From Dehalococcoidia bacterium (GTDB lineage: Bacteria > Chloroflexota > Dehalococcoidia > Lucifugimonadales > UBA3495), in the NCBI GenBank assembly GCA_002724585.1, contig PBPE01000033.1, positions 1 to 44,227 on the forward strand: DNA of 44,227 bases. Direction: 5' to 3'. The translations under genes were made by a program, and so were the position numbers. How positions within the stretch are numbered: position 1 is the first letter of the stretch; each line of letters opens with the position of its first letter. Positions 36,559 through 44,227 of this stretch are shown piece by piece. Below the pieces are notes generated by a model. It was not told the DNA's origin and did no database searches. It saw nothing but the letters and a program-made list of their open reading frames with translations.

Positions 36559-36625
36559 CGAATCACACAAATACGAAGGAACATTAGCATAGTATAAATA
36601 TCCAATATAAGATCAGGAGCTTTTA

Positions 36626-37429
36626 TTGTTAACATCTTTCCTAATAGCGGCAAGTTTCCTCACCATCGTTCCTTATCGAATACGGAACGAGATTACTCCA
36701 CAAGCAATAAGTAATTCTCGCGCCTATTACCCATTAATCGGTTTAGCTGTTGGCATTTTACTATTAATAATTGAGGAAGCATGTTCGTATGTATTCCCGA
36801 TCACTATTACGGCAGCATTATTAACAGCTACACTGGCCATAGTTACACGGGGTTTACACCTAGACGGCCTCATGGATATCGCGGACGGATTGTTCGGTGC
36901 GTATAAACCTCAGGAACGCCTTAAGATTATGAAAGATCCTCATGTCGGATCTTTCGCAACAGTAATGGCAATATTAATACTGTTATTGAAATACACTGCC
37001 CTACTATCGATCCTAAACCTAAACATACCTGGTAAGGAACTAGCAATTCTTTTAGTACCATGCACCTCCAGATGGACTATGGTCTTACAATTAAATTTGT
37101 TCTCATATATAAGAGAAAATGGTTTAGGATCTTCATTTAGAGATAACAGTTCAAGACTTGCTAGTCTATTTGCTGCAATAACTGTGTCAGTCGTTTGTTT
37201 GTTACTTGGGGGCCCGGCAGGCGTAATACTGTTAGTCGTATTGTCATCGATAGCGTTAATATTGGGAAAAGTAATGTCCAAAATGCTAGGTGGCCTAACG
37301 GGAGATTGTTATGGAGCCACAAATGAACTCATTGAAACTGTAGGATTTATATTAGCTGTTCCAGTAATAACTACAGGGTTCTTACTGCCATTTACTAGGA
37401 TGGTTACATGGATACAAACATCCCTATAG
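36626..37429 (+). CDS. cobS: adenosylcobinamide-GDP ribazoletransferase
   Basis: RAYYPLIGLAVGILLL...RGLHLDGLMDIADGLFGAYKPQERLKIMKDPHVGSFATV...GLTGDCYGATNELIE. Confidence 0.95.
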   Translation: MLTSFLIAASFLTIVPYRIRNEITPQAISNSRAYYPLIGLAVGILLLIIEEACSYVFPITITAALLTATLAIVTRGLHLDGLMDIADGLFGAYKPQERLKIMKDPHVGSFATVMAILILLLKYTALLSILNLNIPGKELAILLVPCTSRWTMVLQLNLFSYIRENGLGSSFRDNSSRLASLFAAITVSVVCLLLGGPAGVILLVVLSSIALILGKVMSKMLGGLTGDCYGATNELIETVGFILAVPVITTGFLLPFTRMVTWIQTSL

Positions 37430-38352
37430 AAATACAAATATTATTCATGGCAGTGATCATCGACTTAGCCCTAGGGGATCCACCGAACAAGCTTCACCCT
37501 ACAGCATGGATAGGCACGACCATAATGTGGATGAAACATTTGACACCTAAATCAAATACTAGTCGGTTCTTATATGGTGCATTTATAGCTATAACAATAC
37601 CAACTGTATGGGCAACCTTATCTTATTTAGTCGGACACCTAGCGTTGTTATTGAGCGAAATCGTACACATAGCAGTTACTGCACTAATTTTGAAAACAAC
37701 GTTTTCTATCCGATTGCTCCATAAGACCGCTTTTAAAATCAAATCTTTATTGGTGAACGACAACCTTGAAGAAGTAAGACTAGAAATGGCAGCGTTGGTG
37801 AGTAGAAACACTGCTAATATGACTCATAAACAAGCTATAGCAGCGACTATAGAGTCTGTATCAGAAAACGTAACTGACAGTATGGTTGCCCCTATACTCG
37901 CATATGCGATTTTTGGACTTCCCGGCGCGGTAGCCTACAGAGCAATAAACACACTCGACAGCATGATCGGATACCGTGGCGAATACGAATATTTAGGTAA
38001 AGTTTCCGCTAGACTCGACGATCTTGTAAATTTCATACCAGCCCGTCTTGCTGCTTTAACGCTATGGTTTTCTAGCATTATATTGCCTGGGTTGAACTAT
38101 AAATCTGCTTGGAACATTATGATACGAGATCACGGAAAAACTTCGAGCCCCAATGCAGGTTGGACAATGAGTGTTATCGCAGGGGCTTTAGGCATAGCAT
38201 TAGCAAAAGAAGGGGAATATTCTCTTGGAGATAACAATAATATACTCAAGACGGAGTACATAAGCAGAGCCGTAAAATCAATGTATTTAGGAGCAGGGAT
38301 GACAATAGCTGCTGCTGCAATACTCATTTTGATCATTGATATAGGTCTATAA
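37408..38352 (+). CDS. cbiB: adenosylcobinamide-phosphate synthase
   Basis: DLALGDPPNKLHPTAWIGTTI...LVSRNTANMTHKQAIAATIESVSENVTDSMVAPILAYAIFGLPGAVAYRAINTLDSMIGYRGEYEYLG. Confidence 0.96.
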   Translation: MDTNIPIEIQILFMAVIIDLALGDPPNKLHPTAWIGTTIMWMKHLTPKSNTSRFLYGAFIAITIPTVWATLSYLVGHLALLLSEIVHIAVTALILKTTFSIRLLHKTAFKIKSLLVNDNLEEVRLEMAALVSRNTANMTHKQAIAATIESVSENVTDSMVAPILAYAIFGLPGAVAYRAINTLDSMIGYRGEYEYLGKVSARLDDLVNFIPARLAALTLWFSSIILPGLNYKSAWNIMIRDHGKTSSPNAGWTMSVIAGALGIALAKEGEYSLGDNNNILKTEYISRAVKSMYLGAGMTIAAAAILILIIDIGL

Positions 38353-38353
38353 T

Positions 38354-39484
38354 ATGACAGAATCGCTTTTTAGAGAGTCTTCTGGAACTGTACAGAACGC
38401 AAACAGGCCCGTCCATGGGAGCATTAACCCCTCAGAATTGAGGGCTCTTGGATTAAATCCGAATGATGTTTTAGACTTCAGTGCTAGTATTAATCCTTTG
38501 GGACCCCCAGATTCTGTAACGCACACGATCATAAATACGGATATATCTAAATATCCAGACCCAGAATGCTTGCAGTTACGTGAAGCAATAGCAAATCATG
38601 TAAACGTTGATCCCTCATTTGTTATTGCCGGAAATGGATCTACAGAAATTATTCATTTACTCGCCAGGGCATATCTGAATTTCAACTCGGGAAAGCGTCC
38701 TACAAGCGCTATATTTACACCTACGTACGGTGAATACAGAGGGGCTTCCGAACTGATGGGGGCTTCCATTATAGATTTACCATGCAACCCTAAACCTCCA
38801 TTCTTATGGGACTTTGATGATATATATAAAATTATCAAAGCCAACAAACCATCACTAACCTTTATTTGCAATCCAAACAACCCTACAGGTCTATACCTAG
38901 ATGAACACATATTATCAACATTGGCATCCGTGGTAGCAGATATTAAAGGGCTTTTAATCATAGACGAGGCATATTCCAACCTAGTTGAGAATCGATGGGA
39001 TTCAATCGGTATTGCTCAGAAGGGTAATACCGTACTTTTGAGGTCTATGACAAAAGATTATTCCTTGACCGGTATTCGAATAGGCTACGCTATTGGGGCT
39101 CCGAGCATAATATCTGACTTGTCCGCATATCAACCTGACTGGAGTGTAAATAGTTTTGCGCAAGAAGCAGGGATAGCTGTACTAAAAGACAGTGATTACT
39201 TGGCAAGAGCACGGCACACAATAAATACCAACAAGAATTACCTCATATCTAGTCTTACGGACCTAGGCTTCTCTGTTCCAGAGTCCAATGCTAACTTCTT
39301 ACTCGTAAATACAGGTAATGCAGAAGCGTGGAGGGCCAGGTTAATCACTAAAGGAATAGTCGTAAGGGATTGTACTTCCTTTGGTATTCCTGATTACATC
39401 AGGATAGGGATACGAAGCTTAGGAGATTGCGAAAAACTCATCTGGGCCATTAGTGAGATCATTAAAGATTCGACTACAATGTAA
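38354..39484 (+). CDS. cobD: threonine-phosphate decarboxylase / histidinol-phosphate aminotransferase family
   Basis: VLDFSASINPLGPPDSV...GNGSTEIIHLLARAYL...FICNPNNPTGLYL...LIIDEAYSNLVE...RSMTKDYSLTGIRIGYAIG, in cob cluster. Confidence 0.9.
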   Translation: MTESLFRESSGTVQNANRPVHGSINPSELRALGLNPNDVLDFSASINPLGPPDSVTHTIINTDISKYPDPECLQLREAIANHVNVDPSFVIAGNGSTEIIHLLARAYLNFNSGKRPTSAIFTPTYGEYRGASELMGASIIDLPCNPKPPFLWDFDDIYKIIKANKPSLTFICNPNNPTGLYLDEHILSTLASVVADIKGLLIIDEAYSNLVENRWDSIGIAQKGNTVLLRSMTKDYSLTGIRIGYAIGAPSIISDLSAYQPDWSVNSFAQEAGIAVLKDSDYLARARHTINTNKNYLISSLTDLGFSVPESNANFLLVNTGNAEAWRARLITKGIVVRDCTSFGIPDYIRIGIRSLGDCEKLIWAISEIIKDSTTM

Positions 39485-39548
39485 AAGACATTGTTATCAA
39501 TATTTCTGATATCAAACAAATAAACAACGATAGTTCTAGGAGGTTAAT

Positions 39549-40163
39549 ATGGGAGTTATATATCTAATACGACACGGCGAGACAGAATGGAATTCCCAAG
39601 GTAGGATACAAGGGCATACGGACATTGCATTATCGCAAATCGGACTTAATCAGGCTTCATCCACTGCGGAACGATTGAAAAACGTAAAGTTCGATGCAGC
39701 CTATTCAAGTGATTTATCTAGAACGAGAGATACTGCAAAAATAATATTAGGAAATGCTAACATCCCCTTAGAGTCAACAGCGACACTGCGCGAATACCAC
39801 AAGGGTGTATTTGAAGGATTAACGGTTGAGGAATATTCAAAACAATATCCCGATCAATACCAAGCCTCATTAGTTAACGATCTAGATTTCTCACCCACGA
39901 ATGGTGAGAGTGCTCGACAAGTGAGCGAGAGAATGGCTCAGTTCAGTGAAGTGATTAAAACCAAGCATAATTCTGATACTGTTTTGATCGTTGGACACGG
40001 AGGAGCACTTAGGTCTCTCGTCACAAATCTCTTATCCTTGCCTCCAGAATTTATATTCAAATTAGTAACAGATAACTGCTCTGTAACAGTCATACACACC
40101 TATCCAGACAACACAGTTCTACACCTGTACAACGATTCATCTCATATTAAAAAGGCCGACTAG
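39549..40163 (+). CDS. cobC: histidine phosphatase family protein (alpha-ribazole phosphatase-like)
   Basis: IYLIRHGETEWNSQGRIQGHTDIALSQIGLNQA...SDLSRTRDTAKIIL...VLIVGHGGALRSLVT; cob-cluster context. Confidence 0.88.
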   Translation: MGVIYLIRHGETEWNSQGRIQGHTDIALSQIGLNQASSTAERLKNVKFDAAYSSDLSRTRDTAKIILGNANIPLESTATLREYHKGVFEGLTVEEYSKQYPDQYQASLVNDLDFSPTNGESARQVSERMAQFSEVIKTKHNSDTVLIVGHGGALRSLVTNLLSLPPEFIFKLVTDNCSVTVIHTYPDNTVLHLYNDSSHIKKAD

Positions 40164-40165
40164 TT

Positions 40166-41719
40166 ATGCAGGGAAGAGTAATAATGGTACAGGGTACCGC
40201 ATCACATGTAGGGAAGAGTATATTGGTATCTGCTCTATGCCGTATCTTCAAGCAAGATGGATATAAAGTTTGTCCGTTCAAAGCCCAAAACATGTCAAAT
40301 AACTCGCATGTGACTCCAAGTGGGGGAGAAATTGGGAGAGCACAAGCGGTGCAGGCTGAAGCAGCAGGAGTAGACTCAAGAGTGGAAATGAATCCTGTAT
40401 TGTTGAAACCTGAAGCAGACCACACCTCCCAAGTTGTCCTTATGGGAAAACCCCTACGATCAGCAAAAGCTCTAGATTATTTTTCTTTGAAAACTCAACT
40501 ATGGGAGTCTGTACAAGCCTCGCTAGATATATTAAGAGAACAATATGACATCGTCGTAATTGAAGGAGCTGGAAGTCCTGCGGAAATAAATTTAAAAGCC
40601 AACGAAATAGTTAATATGCGAGTTGCTATGTATTGCGGCGCCCCAGTCCTACTATGTGGAGATATCGACCGAGGAGGCGTATTTGCGTCTCTAATTGGAA
40701 CACTCGAACTCCTAGAACCCGAAGAAAAAGACCTAATCAAGGGATTCATAATAAACAAATTCAGAGGTGACCAGAATCTTCTGACTGACGGGCTAGACTG
40801 GTTAGAAAACAGGACTGGGATCCCCGTAGCGGGTGTCATACATCATTATAACGACATTCACATACCTGAAGAGGACTCTGTAGCCCTTGACTTACCAAAC
40901 CGCAGTCAGTCCAAATTCGCATTGGACATAGTAGTGATACAGATACCCCATATATCTAATTTTGATGATTTTGATCCCTTGACCCGAGAAGCAGGAGTCA
41001 GACTTAGATACGTATCAAACAAAGATGAAATGGGCTGCCCAGATTTGATAATACTCCCTGGAAGCAAAACGACTATACCCGATCTAAAATGGATGGAAGA
41101 ACAGGGCATATCTGACCTAGTAATATCTCTTCATGCTGCGGGAACCCCAGTGATAGGGATATGCGGAGGATACCAAATGCTAGGTCAGGAACTGCACGAT
41201 CCCAAACATATTGAGTCCAATCTAACCGAGTATCCAGGCTTGGGCTTATTACCTATAAGCACAATCTTTGAAGGAAGCAAAGAAACCCACCGCATACAAG
41301 CGACCGTTGCGAAAGCCGAAGGATTACTAACAGGAGCGCTATCAGCTCCGATTACCGGATACGAAATACATATGGGCCGAACCTACGAAGCAATAACAGA
41401 TCAACCCTTTCTTATAAAAGCAAGGGAAGACCATGAGGAATCTGCGCCAATGAAATCTGACGGAGCTCTAAACGAAAATGGAGATGTTCTAGGAACTTAC
41501 ATCCATGGCCTCTTCCATAACGTTCAACTTCGACAGTGCATTCTAAAACAAGTAGCAAATCGACGAGGGATAGATATCACGTTTTCGCAGCAGCAGCTGA
41601 CTATGGATCAAGAATACGACAAACTAGCAGACTGGGTTCGATCAAGAATAGACATGGCTCTCATATATGACATAACCGGTCTCAACAATAGCCATGACAT
41701 TTTGGAAGAAGCTGTCTGA
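40166..41719 (+). CDS. cobQ: cobyric acid synthase
   Basis: VQGTASHVGKSILVSALCRIFKQDGYKVCPFKAQNMSNNSHVTPSGGEIGRAQAVQAEAAG...NPVLLKPEADHTSQVVLMGK...GGYQMLG. Confidence 0.97.
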   Translation: MQGRVIMVQGTASHVGKSILVSALCRIFKQDGYKVCPFKAQNMSNNSHVTPSGGEIGRAQAVQAEAAGVDSRVEMNPVLLKPEADHTSQVVLMGKPLRSAKALDYFSLKTQLWESVQASLDILREQYDIVVIEGAGSPAEINLKANEIVNMRVAMYCGAPVLLCGDIDRGGVFASLIGTLELLEPEEKDLIKGFIINKFRGDQNLLTDGLDWLENRTGIPVAGVIHHYNDIHIPEEDSVALDLPNRSQSKFALDIVVIQIPHISNFDDFDPLTREAGVRLRYVSNKDEMGCPDLIILPGSKTTIPDLKWMEEQGISDLVISLHAAGTPVIGICGGYQMLGQELHDPKHIESNLTEYPGLGLLPISTIFEGSKETHRIQATVAKAEGLLTGALSAPITGYEIHMGRTYEAITDQPFLIKAREDHEESAPMKSDGALNENGDVLGTYIHGLFHNVQLRQCILKQVANRRGIDITFSQQQLTMDQEYDKLADWVRSRIDMALIYDITGLNNSHDILEEAV

Positions 41720-42276
41720 TGGCCCGCGATATCACATTAATTACCGGGGGAGTTAGATCGGGGAAAAGCGCGTTTGCCGAACGACTAATTCCTCCAGACA
41801 GCACCGAAGTCTTCTACATGGCCACTGGAGTCGCAAGTGACGAGGAGATGCACATACGAGTACAACGACATCAAGCGAGGCGTCCTAGTCACTGGGTAAC
41901 TCTTGAAGAGCCTATGCATATTGTTAGCAGACTAGAAAATGAACTAAGCAATCGAGATCAACCAAACCATATTCTCTTGGATTCATTGGACGTCTGGATC
42001 AGCAACCTACTTTTATACCATGAAACCCTACCCTATCTCGACGTCGAACAGAAAATATTAAGTGAGATTGACCAGCTTATAACAATTTGTAAAAACCATA
42101 CCGGTACAATAACCATTGTTAGCAGCGAAGTTGGATTAAGCCTAGTGTCTTCTAATAAATTAGGCCGTTACTTCCAAGATTTACTAGGCATCGCAAATCA
42201 AAATATTGCAACTGTCGCTGACAAAGTATATTTAATAATTTCTGGATTGCCGCTCCAAATCAAGAATGTAGGTTAA
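41719..42276 (+). CDS. cobU: adenosylcobinamide kinase/adenosylcobinamide-phosphate guanylyltransferase
   Basis: DITLITGGVRSGKSAFAERLI...YMATGVASDEEMHIRVQRHQARRPSHWVTLEEP...VSSEVGLSLVSSNKLGRYFQDLLGIANQNIA. TGATG overlap with cobQ. Confidence 0.96.
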   Translation: MARDITLITGGVRSGKSAFAERLIPPDSTEVFYMATGVASDEEMHIRVQRHQARRPSHWVTLEEPMHIVSRLENELSNRDQPNHILLDSLDVWISNLLLYHETLPYLDVEQKILSEIDQLITICKNHTGTITIVSSEVGLSLVSSNKLGRYFQDLLGIANQNIATVADKVYLIISGLPLQIKNVG

Positions 42277-42296
42277 TAAAGGTCGTTAGGACTAGA

Positions 42297-43226
42297 ATGA
42301 CATTGAAAATAGTGGACGACAATTCATTCTCAGTCGAAGCCTTAGGTATAAGGACAGCCACATGCACTGTCCGTGTACCAGGAGTATGTGGGGAATTAGT
42401 CCAAGGTTTATCTGATAATCATCCCTTTTTGGTAACGTGCCCGATTGACTTCTTTTCTAAAGTAACAGTCGAGATATATGAAAGAGACGGTTTCATTATT
42501 TGCAGCGAAGGGTTTGCCAAATCAGCAGAAGCAGTCAGAAAAACAGCCGCCTATTTGAAAAAGACTGATATTTCGGCACGAACGATTATACAAAATCCCA
42601 TGCCAAGAGGTAAGGGATTCGGGAGTAGTAGTGCAGACATTACGGGTTGTATTGCCTCGACTAGCATAGCGCTTGGACAAACACTCACACCAACAGAAAT
42701 ATCGAATATCGCATTAGAAATAGAACCTACCGATGCAGTTATGTACCCAGGAATAGCTTTATTCGACTACAAACAAGGCAAGTTATCAGAGGAATTAGGA
42801 TCAGCTCCACCAATGGAGATAATAGCTCTCGATTTTGGAGGTTTTGTTGATACAGTACTATTCAATCAAGTAGATCGCCAGTCTGCTTGGGAATCGATAA
42901 AATCAGATACCGAAAAAGCTTTGGAACTAGTGAGATCAGGTCTGAATAATGGGGATCCCACATTGATAGCTGAAGGATCCACTATCAGTGCATTAGCCAG
43001 TCAAAAAATATCTGAGAAACAATACATGGACGATGTCTTGCAGTTCTCTAAAGCGGTAGGAGGTCTTGGAATATGCGTTGGCCACAGTGGAACTGTAATA
43101 GGCGTTTTGCTTGATGGCAAAGCTAAGGTCGGCAAATATGTATTTCGGCAAGCAAGATCCTGTTTCCCGTTAGCGGAAGAGATTTACCATTTCCGGATTA
43201 TTGATGGCGGAATAAGACTAATATGA
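42297..43226 (+). CDS. pduX: GHMP kinase, L-threonine kinase-like (PduX)
   Basis: VRVPGVCGELVQGLSDNHPFLVTCPIDFFSKVTV...NPMPRGKGFGSSSADITGCIASTSIALG...GGLGICVGHSGTVIGVLLD. Confidence 0.88.
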   Translation: MTLKIVDDNSFSVEALGIRTATCTVRVPGVCGELVQGLSDNHPFLVTCPIDFFSKVTVEIYERDGFIICSEGFAKSAEAVRKTAAYLKKTDISARTIIQNPMPRGKGFGSSSADITGCIASTSIALGQTLTPTEISNIALEIEPTDAVMYPGIALFDYKQGKLSEELGSAPPMEIIALDFGGFVDTVLFNQVDRQSAWESIKSDTEKALELVRSGLNNGDPTLIAEGSTISALASQKISEKQYMDDVLQFSKAVGGLGICVGHSGTVIGVLLDGKAKVGKYVFRQARSCFPLAEEIYHFRIIDGGIRLI

Positions 43227-43322
43227 TTCAAACCGCATGGACTGCCATGATCGTCTACGGTACCATGTAACCCAAATAACTACTCTTAACTTCAACATAT
43301 CTTTAGAGAGGCAAATATCGCA

Positions 43323-44227
43323 ATGGCAGAATATAAATTAGCCGTAATAGCAGGGGACGGTGTAGGTCCAGAAGTAATTTCTGAAGGGAAAAAGGTTTTA
43401 GACGCATTAAGTAAATCCAATCCAAATCTCAAATTTACATATAATGATTTACCTTGGGGTTCTGCTTACTATCGTGAGACTGGCAAAATGATGCCAGATG
43501 ACGGACTCGAAACATTAAAAAGCAACCAGGCAATATTTTTTGGAGCTGTAGGTGATCCCAACATACCGGACCATATCACGCTGCAAGGCTTATTGCTGCC
43601 AATGAGGCGAGCTTTTGACCAGGCTATATCTATCAGGCCTTGTTATCTGCATCCTGGCGTGGATTCACCTATCGTTGGAAAGAAACCCGGAGACATTGAT
43701 ATGGTCATATACAGGGAAAACACAGAAGGAGAATATGCTCCGGTCGGTGGCAGGCTATATCCTGGAACTCCTCATGAAACGGTTATTCAAACAGGAGTGT
43801 TCACAAAGCGAGGAACAGAACGAATTATTAGAGCAGCTTTTGAAGGCTGCATATTAAGAAACAAACAAAATAAGGTCACCTCAGTAACTAAATCAAACGC
43901 ACAAGCTTTCAGCATGGTATTTTGGGATGAAGTCTTTGAGGAAGTAGCTTCTGATTATCCTCAAATACAAACGGAATCTCTATTGGTAGACAGGGCTGCT
44001 ATGGATCTAGCCCGTTGGCCAGAAAGCTTTGACGTAATTGTAGCTTCCAACCTTTTTGCAGATATCCTGTCAGATATCGCTGCTGTTGTCACAGGTAGTA
44101 TGGGATTAGCAGCTAGCGCTAACATCAATCCAGAACGAGAATATCCTTCTATGTTTGAGTCTGTACATGGCGCGGCTTTTGATATCGCTGGAAAAGGAAT
44201 AGCAAATCCTCTGGCAACTATATCAGC
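43323..44227 (+). CDS. isocitrate/isopropylmalate dehydrogenase family protein (tartrate/D-malate dehydrogenase-like), truncated by window edge
   Basis: MAEYKLAVIAGDGVGPEVISEGKKVLDAL...AISIRPCYLHPG...DMVIYRENTEGEYAPVGG...VTKSNAQAFSMVFWDEVFEEVA...DVIVASNLFADILSDIAAVVTGSMGLAASANINPERE. Runs off the right edge. Confidence 0.92.
   Translation, partial: MAEYKLAVIAGDGVGPEVISEGKKVLDALSKSNPNLKFTYNDLPWGSAYYRETGKMMPDDGLETLKSNQAIFFGAVGDPNIPDHITLQGLLLPMRRAFDQAISIRPCYLHPGVDSPIVGKKPGDIDMVIYRENTEGEYAPVGGRLYPGTPHETVIQTGVFTKRGTERIIRAAFEGCILRNKQNKVTSVTKSNAQAFSMVFWDEVFEEVASDYPQIQTESLLVDRAAMDLARWPESFDVIVASNLFADILSDIAAVVTGSMGLAASANINPEREYPSMFESVHGAAFDIAGKGIANPLATIS

Noticed and set aside
1-44227. CRISPR arrays, IS elements, integrases, prophage or toxin-antitoxin modules
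   Set aside because: No regularly spaced direct repeats, transposase/integrase motifs or terminal inverted repeats with target duplications were seen.

Overview
The window is 44.2 kb of a bacterial chromosome. Gene content and order suggest a marine Chloroflexota/SAR202-like organism, but this is inferred, not tested. It holds about 37 protein genes, one tRNA-Ser(GGA), several clear intrinsic terminators and a cobalamin riboswitch. The riboswitch precedes a ten-gene late cobalamin assembly/salvage cluster: cobB-cobO-cobT-cobS-cbiB-cobD-cobC-cobQ-cobU-pduX. Other blocks are yacL-like/ispD/ispF/cysS, a PhnDCEE-type ABC transporter, queF with a queuosine-precursor transporter, two LLM-class oxidoreductases, and assorted catabolic enzymes. 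The strongest non-routine signal is a pair of genes the ORF track truncates at in-frame TGA codons. (1) A BtuF-like cobalamin-binding protein (3480..4412, minus) has TGA where the family has the second Cys of a CxxC motif (ICEV-U-AIS). It is followed by a bacterial-SECIS-like hairpin with an AGGUU apical loop. (2) An OsmC-family protein (5322..5777, minus) has TGA where the family has its second catalytic Cys (KSR-U-PLYGSVA). It is also followed by a well-placed hairpin. I interpret both as selenocysteine-encoding UGA, so each ORF-track entry is a fragment of a full-length selenoprotein. A Sec-containing B12-binding protein is, as far as I know, not a standard selenoprotein family. Other notable items are a self-contained transcription unit for a 56-aa protein, a small ORF ending CCGNNGQPGC, a predicted three-way-junction RNA in the cob leader, and a possible antiterminator/terminator switch.
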